This document shows, piece by piece, positions 16,668 to 25,487 of a DNA stretch of 64,000 bases. The stretch is from assembly GCF_042657365.1 (NCBI RefSeq), contig NZ_JBHSKT010000003.1, positions 310,001 through 374,000 on the forward strand. The letters are read 5' to 3'. This DNA is from Adhaeribacter_A terreus (GTDB taxonomy: Bacteria; Bacteroidota; Bacteroidia; Cytophagales; Hymenobacteraceae). The translations under genes were made by a program, and so were the position numbers. The notes under the pieces are model-generated. The model did not search any database and had not been told where the DNA came from. It saw only the letters and a list, made by a program, of their open reading frames with translations. Positions within the stretch are counted from its first letter, which is position 1. Each line of letters begins with the position of its first letter.

Positions 16668-17213
16668 TTATTGGCAATTTGTAAATTCCTGACTATTTGC
16701 ACTAAGCCTGTGCAACTCCTGTTCTATCGGAAGCGTCATGATTGTGATCAGTGCATCCAGGAAAGGAGTTTTCACAATACTTTTCCGGTGCATTAGGGCC
16801 AGCAACCCAACCGGTTCTTCATTAAGGTTATTAAGCGGTGCGCCTATATAACTTTCAATTCCGAGATCAACCAGCATACGGTCTTCCGGAAAACGATTTT
16901 GTAACTGAAAAGGAAAACAGCAGATCTCATTCCCAAAAACCTGCTCACAAGGTGTGTTTTCCAGCGCATACTCCACATTGGGAACCACTAGCTTTTCAAT
17001 TACCATGGTAAGGGTACGAATGGTCTGTTCCTTATTCTTATTTAACCGGCCAATCAGTACATAGTCTACATCCAGCGCATTTGACAGATATAAGGCTACC
17101 GCTTCAAAAAAGCAGGGATGAGCTTTCGGGTTATTTACCAACTCTATTGCTTCATTCAGCTTATTCCTTTCAAACTCCGTCCAGGTAGTATATAATAACG
17201 CCCCAATCTCCAT
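16668..17213 (-). CDS. Single GAF-domain protein
   Basis: 181 residues consisting of one GAF domain: FFEAVALYLSNALDVDYVLIGRL, then LENTPCEQVFGNEICCFP, then LGIESYIGAPLNN and EEPVGLLALMHRKS. This TPCE...Y.G.P.....G.L sequence is diagnostic of GAF folds in bacterial sensor kinases and phytochrome-like proteins, but here no kinase, cyclase or HTH follows, so it may act by binding a partner or a small ligand. Two adjacent Cys (ICCFP) lie in the fold. Confidence 0.75.
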   Translation of the reverse strand: MEIGALLYTTWTEFERNKLNEAIELVNNPKAHPCFFEAVALYLSNALDVDYVLIGRLNKNKEQTIRTLTMVIEKLVVPNVEYALENTPCEQVFGNEICCFPFQLQNRFPEDRMLVDLGIESYIGAPLNNLNEEPVGLLALMHRKSIVKTPFLDALITIMTLPIEQELHRLSANSQEFTNCQ

Positions 17214-17646
17214 ATCCTACATGCAATATAGCTTTATCAATTCAACTATCAATACCTGTGCACAAAATTTGCGTCGGGTAAATAACATGAAAACTGTTGC
17301 CACAATTCCATATTACAACACTTTATCATTTTTGTCATATTTTTTTCACTCCCCGCTTATTATCTCTAATATTTAACGAAAAGCGCTTCTAAAGTCTATA
17401 AATAACAAAGAAATCCAGAAGTTTGCTTTGAATTTTAAATTATGATGGGTAAACATTTGTATGAATTTCTTTTAAAAATTCAATGGCGTGTTATTATTCA
17501 GAATAATTACTATTTGAAGGCTTTTAACTCAGAAAAAACGGTAGGATTATATAGTTAAAAACTCCACAAGTTCAAACCTTAAAGATGAAGAGATAAATTT
17601 TTTCAAATAACACAAGAAATTTATAACGCAAAAATATCCTAAAATT
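17214..17646. other. 433-base gap, AT-rich
   Basis: Between the GAF gene and the XRE gene. No ORF with coding character. The only recognisable item is a copy of the 31-bp element at 17534-17564. Confidence 0.6.
17534..17564 (+). repeat. 31-bp dispersed element, copy
   Basis: Reads AAAAACGGTAGGATTA, TATAGTT, AAAAACTC on the plus strand in the gap before the XRE gene stop. Confidence 0.65.
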
Positions 17647-18075
17647 TCAGGAGGGCTTGAATTCACTAAAAGTATTATCTGCGTAAAATAGCACAATTTT
17701 AATCACTTTAGCCGGCTCAGTTTTCTGAAAGGTTTTATCAGTTTCAGGAGGAAAATGAATAGGATTTTTCTGGATATCCAGAGGTTTAGGGAGGTCAATT
17801 TTCTCTTCTAAAGGAACAAACTCAGTATTTGGCTGCAAGGAAATCTCTGAATGCTTCGCTGCTACTGTTTTTAGCATTTCGCCGTTCCCAAATAAAAGCC
17901 ACTCCAGGTTAAGCTCCGGAAAAGCAGATCCAACCTTTTGCACAACTTCAAGGCTGGGCTTATTGCGCTCCGAAAAAATATGGCTGATTACAGGGCGCGA
18001 AACACCTACCAGATCAGCAAAAGCAGCTGGAGATAAATTAAAATGCGTGGCTATTTTACGCAGGCGGTCTATCAA
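17647..18075 (-). CDS. XRE-family transcriptional regulator
   Basis: 142 residues. N-terminal helix-turn-helix (about 8-60): SPAAFADLVGVSRPVISHIFSER, then LEVVQKVGSAFPELNLEWLLFG, typical of phage-repressor-like XRE proteins. The C-terminal half is a Pro/Lys-rich linker ending in KVIKIVLFYADNTFSEF, a tail I associate with Bacteroidota XRE proteins. The start is TTG at 18075: an in-frame TAA lies twelve codons earlier and no ATG exists between it and the helix-turn-helix. A cluster of nested TTTACA/TGTAAA palindromes lies 179 bases upstream and may be its operator. Confidence 0.82.
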   Translation of the reverse strand: MIDRLRKIATHFNLSPAAFADLVGVSRPVISHIFSERNKPSLEVVQKVGSAFPELNLEWLLFGNGEMLKTVAAKHSEISLQPNTEFVPLEEKIDLPKPLDIQKNPIHFPPETDKTFQKTEPAKVIKIVLFYADNTFSEFKPS

Positions 18076-18253
18076 AAGTGAAAATTTATAAGCGTACTTG
18101 TTGTAAATTTAAAGATAAACAAAAGTTTGTTGCTAGAGAAGCCTTACTTAAAACAAATCATTACTTACATTTATTAAACGCTTCATGTAGCAGTATTCAC
18201 AACCCTCACTTTTAGTCATTTATATCAATAATTAAAATTCCCACAAAGAACTA

Positions 18254-18310
18254 TTTACAATTGTTTTACAAATGTTAATCAAAGTTTACATCTGTAAAAC
18301 AATTGTAAAC
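18254..18310. promoter_or_regulatory. Nested palindromes, candidate operator
   Basis: A perfect 17-base inverted repeat, TTTACAATTGTTTTACA (18254-18270) against its complement at 18293-18309, with a second palindrome GTTTACA-TC-TGTAAAAC (18284-18300) sharing its right arm. The unit TTTACA/TGTAAA thus occurs several times in 57 bases. No T run follows, so it is not a terminator; repeated half-sites fit an XRE regulator. Confidence 0.55.
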
Positions 18311-18683
18311 TGGCTTCTTTTAGTCTAATCTGCTTGAAAAAAGTAATTGAATATAGAATTTGAGTTCTAAGTAGTAGAAAAGCTTAAATAAAGATGACAT
18401 AGACAATGTGTCAGTTTACTTGCAGGTATAGTAATTATAAATTTTCCTGCTTTCAGCCAGATCAGCTACATACTTCTGAACTTAGAGTATTAATTGAATT
18501 CTTAACTTATAAAGAAATATTCAAGTAGCCGAATATTTAACAGAATCAGAAGCCTAGTTCGGCATTATCTGAACTTTTCAACCAAATCAAATTTTTATTA
18601 TTTGTAATATCTATAGGATCACGATTCATAATTACATCAATTGTTATTTCGCTAAAATTTATTACTCTACTAATTAAACAAAA

Positions 18684-18719
18684 AAAAGCCTGAACCGCGA
18701 TCAAGCGGTTCAGGCTTTT
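18684..18719 (-). terminator. Terminator after the L,D-transpeptidase
   Basis: Perfect 15-base stem AAAAGCCTGAACCGC / GCGGTTCAGGCTTTT with loop GATCAA and a T run on the minus strand, 19 bases past the stop. Confidence 0.92.
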
Positions 18720-18737
18720 AATATTACAATTGGCTCC

Positions 18738-20438
18738 TTAATTAAAATATTCGTTTTTCAGATCCTTATCATGCCCGTATAGATCTTTCCGGAAATGAAC
18801 GTTGCCATCGGCATCGGCCCAGCTGGTAAAGTAAACAATGTAAACCGGTACTTTTTCTTTCAAGTTTACCCATTGCTCTTCACGTGCGTTCATTGCTTCT
18901 TCAATTTTAGATTCATTCCAACCCGGTTTATTTTTCAGCAGATAGTTAGCTAGTTTGGCTGGTTGCTCTAAACGTATACAACCGTGGCTGAAACCGCGTT
19001 CGGTTTGGCTGAAAAGTTTATCGAACGGAGTATCGTGCAGGTAAACATTATATTCGTTTGGAAACATAAACTTCACCAAGCCTAAAGAATTTTTTGGTCC
19101 CGGGCGCTGCCTGATCAGGTATTTAAACGTTTTTCCGTTTACATTGGCCCAATCTATGGAAGAAGGTGAAATACGCTGCAGGTTTTTACCAGAACCGCTT
19201 ACAATTTCCATATCCTGGCTGGCTATGAAATTTGGGTTGCGCAGCATGGCTGGCTTTACTTCGTTTTCTAAGATCGATGCAGGCACGTTCCAATAGGGCG
19301 AAAATACCACGTATTCGAGTTTGTCGCTGAAGATCGGGGTTGAGTTCAGGGTTTTACCCACCACAACTTTCATATTCAGAGCTTCTTTATCGTTTTCGTA
19401 AACCCGCAGCATGTATTCAGGAATATTTACCAGGATATATTTGTCCCCGAATCGTTTTGGGATCCAGCGCCAGCGCTCCATATTAATGATGATCTGCTCG
19501 ATCCGGTCATCAATGCTTACGTTCATGGCTTTCAGAGTCTCTCCTCCTACCACACCATCTACCGCCAGACCGTTTATTTCCTGAAACTTACGAACCAGCT
19601 GGTCTAAACTTTCATCAAAAACGGTATCGGTTTTGGCTGAAAAACTACTGGCTTTGGCAGGATCGTATTCTAACAGCAATCGTTTTCTTACGTTATTTAC
19701 TACAGGAGATTGGTCGCCGAGTTTTAGGTTCTTTACTTCCGGAATTTGCGGCCACGGTCCTTTAGATTGCATTTCCCGGTATCTTTTAAGAGCCGTTCTT
19801 AAATGCTTGTAATCTTCGTGCAGCGGAGCAAATTCGTAATATGGGTAACGGCTTTCGCGTTCCTTTAAAATAGTTTGCAGCGCTTTATTCAGCTTTATCT
19901 TGTTTCTTTTTACGCGCCAGCTAATGCCCTCGGTTTTGCGTGGGTTTACAATACCACGGTAAAAATCTGAACCGTAATTGAAATAAGAGGCTGTAAGCGC
20001 TACGTCAATTTCCTGCTGTTTTTTGAGGCGTTCGGCTTCGTTGCGGGTATCTTCATAATCTTTGAACATTTTCCGGTAATCCATGAACTGGTAATCTTTC
20101 GGGTTCAGGGCTTCTTCTTCGGCGCGACCGATAAAATCTAATAAACTGTTGGCCTGCGGTACCAGTTTTCCATTTTTGAACCAACCTAATTTCCAGCCAC
20201 GGTCGCGATAGAAAACGCGTACAAGTTTTTCGTGCTCTTTAAATTCCGGGTGCTTCTTTACATAATCAATCACCTGCACGCTATCTAACTGAGCAAGTTG
20301 GGCGGTTGACCGGGAAGAATCGGTTTGCTGTGATTCTGATGAATCAGAACCTTGTCCGGAGTTTTTATTACAGGCGAAATTCGAAAATAAGATAAGGTTA
20401 AAAAGCAGGATTAGCCTGACTTTGCTGAGGTAATTCAT
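18738..20438 (-). CDS. L,D-transpeptidase lipoprotein (YcbB/LdtD-like)
   Basis: Makes 3-3 cross-links in peptidoglycan or attaches other groups to meso-diaminopimelate. 566 residues. Signal peptide with lipobox SNFAC (Cys23), so predicted to be membrane-anchored. Residues about 50-230 form the YcbB-type scaffold, about 240-310 a peptidoglycan-binding domain (LKLGDQSPVVNNVRKRL, FQEINGLAVDGVVGGETL), and about 340-500 the YkuD catalytic domain with HDTPFD and SHGCIRLEQP, nucleophile Cys487. The order and length match the large LdtD group. Transcribed alone; divergent from the M1 peptidase gene. Confidence 0.92.
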   Translation of the reverse strand: MNYLSKVRLILLFNLILFSNFACNKNSGQGSDSSESQQTDSSRSTAQLAQLDSVQVIDYVKKHPEFKEHEKLVRVFYRDRGWKLGWFKNGKLVPQANSLLDFIGRAEEEALNPKDYQFMDYRKMFKDYEDTRNEAERLKKQQEIDVALTASYFNYGSDFYRGIVNPRKTEGISWRVKRNKIKLNKALQTILKERESRYPYYEFAPLHEDYKHLRTALKRYREMQSKGPWPQIPEVKNLKLGDQSPVVNNVRKRLLLEYDPAKASSFSAKTDTVFDESLDQLVRKFQEINGLAVDGVVGGETLKAMNVSIDDRIEQIIINMERWRWIPKRFGDKYILVNIPEYMLRVYENDKEALNMKVVVGKTLNSTPIFSDKLEYVVFSPYWNVPASILENEVKPAMLRNPNFIASQDMEIVSGSGKNLQRISPSSIDWANVNGKTFKYLIRQRPGPKNSLGLVKFMFPNEYNVYLHDTPFDKLFSQTERGFSHGCIRLEQPAKLANYLLKNKPGWNESKIEEAMNAREEQWVNLKEKVPVYIVYFTSWADADGNVHFRKDLYGHDKDLKNEYFN

Positions 20439-20590
20439 AAATGCTTACGGATAGTTGAAGTTCAGTTTCTAGTGTTTTAAGCTGCGGTATAATTGCTTTT
20501 CTGAAGTATAGTCTTTTGCTAATTATTACTTCTATCTCTATAAAAATGTTCGGCTGATTATAGAACTGCGCTTTGTTTACGATTAAAGCC

Positions 20591-20621
20591 TTAGTTTTTA
20601 CCGGAAAAACCATAGCGTTTT
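20591..20621 (-). repeat. 31-bp dispersed element, copy
   Basis: Reads AAAACGCTATGGTTTT, TCCGGT, AAAAACTAA on the minus strand in the divergent gap between the transpeptidase and the M1 peptidase. Confidence 0.7.
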
Positions 20622-20729
20622 ATAGGTTAAATTCTATATTGAAAACAAATCATGGCATTCATTTCTTGGCAGGAATTATTCCGGAAGCTTTTTTTTAAAT
20701 ATATTGCCGCGAAACCAGAACCCGACCGT

Positions 20730-22631
20730 ATGACTTACCGCACTTCGCTCGTGCTTTTTGCAGCTGTGGCCCTATTGCAAGCCGGTGGCTGTTATTCCAA
20801 AAAAACTAAAGAAGATATGACGACTACTCAAACCAAAGATCAGGCTGTGGAAGCAAGCCACGATTCGCATAGTTATTCTAACCCGGAAGCCATTGCTGTT
20901 TCGCATTTAGACCTGGATATTGAAGTACTTTTCGACCAGAAAACTTTGCGTGGCACTGCCACCTTAAACCTGAACAGAAAACAGCAAAGCAATAACCTGA
21001 TCCTGGATGCGCGCGATTTGAAAATTCTAAAGGTAACCGATTCAGGAAGTAATGCGGAACTGCCGTTTAAGCTGGGAGAAAATAAGGAAGTATTTGGGCA
21101 ACCGCTGGAAATAACGCTGAAACCGGAAACCAAAAGCGTAACGATCCAATACGAAACGTCGCCGGAAGCTGCTGCTTTGCAGTGGCTCAACCCGCAGCAA
21201 ACTGCCGGAAAAGTTTATCCGTTCATGTTTACGCAATCGCAGGCAATTTTAGCCCGCACCTGGATCCCGTGCCAGGATAGCCCGGGAGTTCGTTTTACCT
21301 ATAATGCCAAAGTAAAAGTTCCAAAGGAAATGCTGGCGCTGATGAGTGCCGAAAATCCGGTACAAAAATCTGCCGATGGCGTTTACACTTTTAAAATGGA
21401 TCAACCAATTCCGTCGTATTTAATGGCTTTATCGGTTGGTGATCTGGCATTTAAAAACCTGGGCGACCGCACCGGTATTTATGCTGAACCAGTTTCGTTG
21501 GAAGCTGCCGCTTATGAGTTTGCAGAGCTGGAGAAAATGCTGGTTACCGCTGAAAAACTTTACGGGAAATACCGCTGGAACCGCTACGATCTGCTTTTGC
21601 TGCCTCCAAGTTTCCCGTTCGGTGGTATGGAAAACCCGCGAATTACTTTCCTTACGCCAACCATTATTGCCAAAGACCGCTCACTTACGAGTTTGGTAGC
21701 GCATGAACTGGCCCACTCCTGGTCAGGAAATTTAGTTACGAATGCTACCTGGAACGATTTCTGGCTGAACGAAGGCTTTACTGTTTATTTCGAACGCCGC
21801 ATTATGGAAGCCATGTACGGAAAAGATTATGCCGATATGCTGAAGGTTTTAGGCATGCAGGATCTGAACCGTACCTTGGATGAACTTGGCGCCGACCAGC
21901 CAGATACCCGTTTGAAACTGGATCTGGAAGGCCGCGATCCGGACGATGGCTTAACCGATATTGCGTATGAAAAGGGTAATTATTTCCTGCTGAATATTGA
22001 AAATGCCGTAGGCCGCGAAAAATTCGATGCTTTCCTGAATGGCTATTTCCAGAAATTCGCTTTTCAGACCATGACCACCGATGCGTTTGTGAAATATCTG
22101 GAAGCCGAACTGATAAAACACGACCCGGAACTAGCACAGAAAATAAACTACGAAGCCTGGATCTTTAAGCCCGGAATTCCGAAGAATGCAATAAAGGTAA
22201 ATTCGGTGCGGTTTGAGAAAGTAGAAAAAGCCGCTACCGATTGGAAAAATGGCAAGCCGGCCTCGCAAATAGCAACCAAAGAATGGTCGAGCCACGAATG
22301 GCTGCATTTCCTGCGCGCGTTACCTGCCACATTATCGTCTGATCAAATGCAGGAACTGGATAAGACTTTCAATTTCACGAATTCCGGAAATTCAGAGATC
22401 CTGGCGGCCTGGCTTGAGATCGCGGTAAAAAACAATTACGAACCGGCAGATAAAGCCCTTGAGAATTTCCTGATACATGTTGGTCGCCGCAAATTCCTGA
22501 TTCCGCTTTACAAAGCCTTACTCGCAACACCAAACGGTAAAGAAAAAGCTAAAGCAATTTATGCCAAAGCCCGTCCGAATTATCATGCGGTAGCAACCAG
22601 CACCATCGATGAGTTTTTGAAGGAAAAATAA
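20730..22631 (+). CDS. M1 family aminopeptidase lipoprotein, LTA4-hydrolase-like
   Basis: Zinc aminopeptidase cutting N-terminal residues from peptides, here predicted at the cell envelope. About 633 residues from the ATG at 20730, which gives a signal peptide with lipobox QAGGC; the ATG 78 bases upstream would put charged residues in front of it. Catalytic domain: FPFGGMENP (substrate anchor), HELAH at 325-329 and Glu348 in NEGFTVYFE complete the HEXXH-x18-E zinc site. The C-terminal helical domain, ending in LYKALLATPNGKEKAKAIY, matches the leukotriene A4 hydrolase type. Confidence 0.93.
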   Translation: MTYRTSLVLFAAVALLQAGGCYSKKTKEDMTTTQTKDQAVEASHDSHSYSNPEAIAVSHLDLDIEVLFDQKTLRGTATLNLNRKQQSNNLILDARDLKILKVTDSGSNAELPFKLGENKEVFGQPLEITLKPETKSVTIQYETSPEAAALQWLNPQQTAGKVYPFMFTQSQAILARTWIPCQDSPGVRFTYNAKVKVPKEMLALMSAENPVQKSADGVYTFKMDQPIPSYLMALSVGDLAFKNLGDRTGIYAEPVSLEAAAYEFAELEKMLVTAEKLYGKYRWNRYDLLLLPPSFPFGGMENPRITFLTPTIIAKDRSLTSLVAHELAHSWSGNLVTNATWNDFWLNEGFTVYFERRIMEAMYGKDYADMLKVLGMQDLNRTLDELGADQPDTRLKLDLEGRDPDDGLTDIAYEKGNYFLLNIENAVGREKFDAFLNGYFQKFAFQTMTTDAFVKYLEAELIKHDPELAQKINYEAWIFKPGIPKNAIKVNSVRFEKVEKAATDWKNGKPASQIATKEWSSHEWLHFLRALPATLSSDQMQELDKTFNFTNSGNSEILAAWLEIAVKNNYEPADKALENFLIHVGRRKFLIPLYKALLATPNGKEKAKAIYAKARPNYHAVATSTIDEFLKEK

Positions 22632-22641
22632 TAGCGTTTTT
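22611..22641 (-). repeat. 31-bp dispersed element, copy over a stop codon
   Basis: Reads AAAAACGCTATTATTT, TTCCTTC, AAAAACTC on the minus strand. The last seven codons of the M1 peptidase, including the TAA stop at 22629-22631, lie inside it. Confidence 0.7.
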
Positions 22642-22658
22642 GCGCTCACCATAATACC

Positions 22659-22690
22659 AAACCGGCTGGCAATTGTCAGCCGGTTTTTTT
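22659..22690 (+). terminator. Terminator after the M1 aminopeptidase
   Basis: AAACCGGCTG pairs with CAGCCGGTTT around GCAATTGT, then a T run; 28 bases past the stop. Confidence 0.88.
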
Positions 22691-22846
22691 GTGCCAAAGC
22701 ATAGGTTTTTTTTCACTATTCAATGCTTTACTAATTCAGGTTTTTCAAGTCACTTCTAAAATTATGGCGGAATTATTCCGGAAAGGTGCGCTTTCATAAA
22801 ACTCAATTTTTGTTTTGCGTATATAGTTTCAAAATTAACCTTGCGC

Positions 22847-23815
22847 ATGACTTTATTTCCCAAAGGCAAACTGATCGCGATTGGCGGCAACGAAGATAAA
22901 GGTTCTTACCCAAATCCGCGCGCCAAACGTTTTTATAAACTGAACTTCTTTGAACTCGGCATTTTGAAACGCTTTATGCTGGAAATGCACCAGGAATGTC
23001 CACGCATTGAAGTAATAACTACTGCTTCCATGATTCCGGAAGAAGTTGGCGAACGTTATTTAAGTGCTTTTTCGTTGCTGAACTGCGAGAATGTGGGTTT
23101 AATGCACATTGGCTCTGAAGAAGCTGCCCAGGAACCGGAATACTTGGAACGTTTGAAAGCTGCTGACGGTGTATTGTTCAGTGGCGGTGACCAATCGCGC
23201 ATTACGCAAATGTTTTTAGGCACTAAATTCCTGGAAACGCTGAAACACCGCTATAATACCGAAGAGAATTTTATAATTGGGGGAACCAGCGCCGGCGCTA
23301 TGGCTATGTCGCGGATCATGATCCGGGGCGGCAGCGTACCAAATTCTTTGATGAAAGGTTCGGTTAAAATTGGCGAAGGTCTAAGTTTGCAGAATAACGT
23401 GATCATCGATTCGCACTTTGTGAAACGCGGTCGATTTGGCCGATTAATTGAAGCTGTAGCCCTGCACAATAATCTGATAGGTATTGGTTTAGGGGAAGAT
23501 ACCGGCGTATTGATTACGAAAGGTCACTTTATTGAAACCATTGGCTCGAATCTGGTAGTGATAATAGACGGACATAATATAGAACACAACAATGCTCCCA
23601 CTGCCGATAAAGGCACGCCGCTTTCCATCGAAAACATTGAATTGCACGTGTTGGCAAAAGGAAATGTGTACGACATTAATACCCGCGAATTCTATTACGA
23701 TTATGAGCAGCATCTGGAATGGAAAAAATCGCAGCAAACAGCCAAAACAGAACCGGTTATAAAGCCAGAAACTGAAACAGAAACCTATCAAACACCTCCT
23801 GAAGACCGCCTGTGA
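22847..23815 (+). CDS. cphB: Cyanophycinase (S51 family)
   Basis: Serine exopeptidase that splits cyanophycin (multi-L-arginyl-poly-L-aspartate) into beta-Asp-Arg dipeptides. About 322 residues; start at the ATG at 22847 rather than the TTG six bases earlier. Marks: KGKLIAIGGNEDKG at the N-terminus, VLFSGGDQSRI, the nucleophile motif GGTSAGAMAMS, and a His/Asp-rich stretch IGLGEDTGVLI. No signal peptide, so it is the intracellular type. Its stop abuts the stop of an isoaspartyl peptidase, which hydrolyses the product. No cyanophycin synthetase is in the window, so the polymer may be made elsewhere or scavenged. Confidence 0.88.
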   Translation: MTLFPKGKLIAIGGNEDKGSYPNPRAKRFYKLNFFELGILKRFMLEMHQECPRIEVITTASMIPEEVGERYLSAFSLLNCENVGLMHIGSEEAAQEPEYLERLKAADGVLFSGGDQSRITQMFLGTKFLETLKHRYNTEENFIIGGTSAGAMAMSRIMIRGGSVPNSLMKGSVKIGEGLSLQNNVIIDSHFVKRGRFGRLIEAVALHNNLIGIGLGEDTGVLITKGHFIETIGSNLVVIIDGHNIEHNNAPTADKGTPLSIENIELHVLAKGNVYDINTREFYYDYEQHLEWKKSQQTAKTEPVIKPETETETYQTPPEDRL

Positions 23816-24796
23816 TCAGTCTTTGTAAATTGCGATGAAAGCAGGCTCGTTGTTCAGGCAGGAAGCACGATACATACCTTCTGAATTGAAAGGCAGCGCA
23901 ATATTTCCCTGCCGATCGACAGCGATCAAACCGCCTTCTCCGCCAAATTTTACCAGCTTGTCGTTCACTACCAATTTACACGCTTCCTGGAGAGAGAGAC
24001 CACGGTATTCCATCAGGCAGGAAACATCGTAGGCTACAATAGCCCGCATAAAAAACTCCCCATGACCGGTGCAGGAAACTGCGCATGTAGCATTATTCGC
24101 GTATGTACCGGCTCCGATAATGGGCGTATCGCCGATACGGTTGAAATTTTTATTTGTCATGCCTCCGGTTGAAGTTGCCGCTGCCACATTTCCGGCCTGA
24201 TCTAATGCTACAGCCCCAACTGTTCCGAATTTTTTATCGTGATGATGTGGCGGATGATCCTGATGCTTTTTTATGATTTCTTCAGATATTTCTTCTGTAT
24301 GATCGAGCTGGTAAATATCGGTATCGCGGATTTCCTGCCATTGATCATAGCGCAACTGGTTAAAGAAATAAGATTCTGGCTCAAATTCCAGGTTATGTAA
24401 TCTCGCAAATTCTTCGGCTCCGGGGTAGCTTAAAAAAACGTGGTCGGAATGCGTCATTACATAGCGCGCCAGTTTTATCGGGTTTTTTACATTGCGTAAA
24501 CCACTTACAGCACCAGCCATCAGATCGGCGCCATTCATTATAGAAGCATCCATTTCATGAATGCCTTGTTTGGTAAATACGCAGCCCTTACCAGCATTGA
24601 AAAGATCGCAGTTCTCTAAGTAAACTACAGTAGCTTCTACGGCTTCCAAAGCAGAACTTCCGGCAGCCAGCAAAGCCCGCCCTGTTTCAAGGGCGTTTTC
24701 CAGTTCCTGCAGATAGCGTTTTTCATTTTCGGCAGACATGAGCTGGCGGGTTATGGTGCCGGCTCCGCCGTGTAAGGCAAGGGCAAAAGTATTCAT
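23816..24796 (-). CDS. iaaA: Isoaspartyl peptidase / L-asparaginase (Ntn, T2)
   Basis: N-terminal-nucleophile hydrolase, made as a precursor that cuts itself. 326 residues. The autocleavage site is KKFGTVGAVALD, with the catalytic Thr directly after Gly, followed by STGGMTNK and IGDTPIIGAGTYAN, which bind the substrate carboxylates. It cleaves beta-aspartyl dipeptides, the product of the convergent cyanophycinase, and often asparagine. The linker before the cut site is His-rich (HHHDKK). A 31-bp element stands four bases upstream of the start codon, co-oriented. Confidence 0.9.
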   Translation of the reverse strand: MNTFALALHGGAGTITRQLMSAENEKRYLQELENALETGRALLAAGSSALEAVEATVVYLENCDLFNAGKGCVFTKQGIHEMDASIMNGADLMAGAVSGLRNVKNPIKLARYVMTHSDHVFLSYPGAEEFARLHNLEFEPESYFFNQLRYDQWQEIRDTDIYQLDHTEEISEEIIKKHQDHPPHHHDKKFGTVGAVALDQAGNVAAATSTGGMTNKNFNRIGDTPIIGAGTYANNATCAVSCTGHGEFFMRAIVAYDVSCLMEYRGLSLQEACKLVVNDKLVKFGGEGGLIAVDRQGNIALPFNSEGMYRASCLNNEPAFIAIYKD

Positions 24797-24799
24797 AAA

Positions 24800-24830
24800 C
24801 AGTTTTTCGGGGTGAATCTATAGCGTTTTT
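24800..24830 (-). repeat. 31-bp dispersed element, copy at a start codon
   Basis: Reads AAAAACGCTATAGATT, CACCCCG, AAAAACTG on the minus strand; its end is three bases from the ATG of the isoaspartyl peptidase. Confidence 0.7.
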
Positions 24831-25011
24831 CCGCTTACGCATAAAGCTTTTGAAGGTAACGGCAAGGCAGAAAAAAAAATTGATTTTTCAAATTTCATAC
24901 AGAAAAGACCCGGTAAACCGTAAGAAATTCAGGCTGAAAGTATTAAGAAAAAAATATTGAGAAGTGTGCTTTTTGAGGTGCCAATATGGAATTATTAAGG
25001 CCTTTTTTTCG

Positions 25012-25019
25012 TATATTTG
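25012..25019 (+). promoter_or_regulatory. -7 element of the DUF3127 gene
   Basis: TATATTTG fits TAnnTTTG, 40 bases before the ATG. No TTG lies at the expected 20-base distance, so only the -7 half is supported. Confidence 0.4.
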
Positions 25020-25058
25020 TAGATACAAGATATATTAAATAATTATAATTACAGTATT

Positions 25059-25433
25059 ATGGCTTACGACGCCCAAGGTAAATTACACGAGATTTTCGAC
25101 GAACAGCAGGTAAGTGAGAAATTCAAAAAGCGCGAATTTGTGCTGGAGATTCCGGATGGTGCTTATACTCAATTTATAAAATTCCAGTTAACGCAGGACA
25201 AATGCAACCTGCTGGATCAGTACAATGTTGGCGATGAAGTGAAAGTTGCTTTTAACCTTTCTGGTAAGCCATTCACTAAAAACGGTACTACCATGTACTT
25301 CACCAACCTAGGCGCATGGCGTATTGAACCAGCCGGTGCTCCGCAGGCTGGTGGACAGCAGCGTGCAGCAGCTCCGCAGGCAGCCGCTTCTACTTTCGCG
25401 ATGGACGAAGCTGATAACGACCTGCCTTTCTAA
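25059..25433 (+). CDS. DUF3127 protein with SSB-like acidic tail
   Basis: 124 residues. Residues 1-95 form the compact DUF3127 domain (YDAQGKLHEIFDEQQVSEKF, REFVLEI, IKFQLTQDKCNLLDQYNVGD, MYFTNLGAWRIE), known in Bacteroidota and probably an OB-like fold. A Gln/Ala-rich flexible linker follows and the protein ends in MDEADNDLPF. This linker plus acidic, phenylalanine-ended tip is the layout of single-stranded DNA-binding protein, whose tail recruits repair proteins. A DNA-repair or replication role is therefore plausible but inferred. Monocistronic with its own terminator. Confidence 0.8.
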   Translation: MAYDAQGKLHEIFDEQQVSEKFKKREFVLEIPDGAYTQFIKFQLTQDKCNLLDQYNVGDEVKVAFNLSGKPFTKNGTTMYFTNLGAWRIEPAGAPQAGGQQRAAAPQAAASTFAMDEADNDLPF

Positions 25434-25456
25434 GCAGAAAGCAACATATATTTTTG

Positions 25457-25486
25457 AAATGCGGGCTGAAAGGTCCGCATTTTTTG
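25457..25486 (+). terminator. Terminator after the DUF3127 gene
   Basis: AAATGCGG pairs with CCGCATTT, followed by a T run, 23 bases past the stop and directly before the convergent small gene. Confidence 0.85.
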
Positions 25487-25487
25487 T

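Larger units (their letters stand above)
18076..18737. other. 660-base AT-rich non-coding gap
   Basis: Between the XRE start and the L,D-transpeptidase stop. It holds the palindrome cluster at 18254-18310 and the transpeptidase terminator at 18684-18719. No open frame with coding character was found; the remainder is low-complexity AT-rich DNA. Confidence 0.6.
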
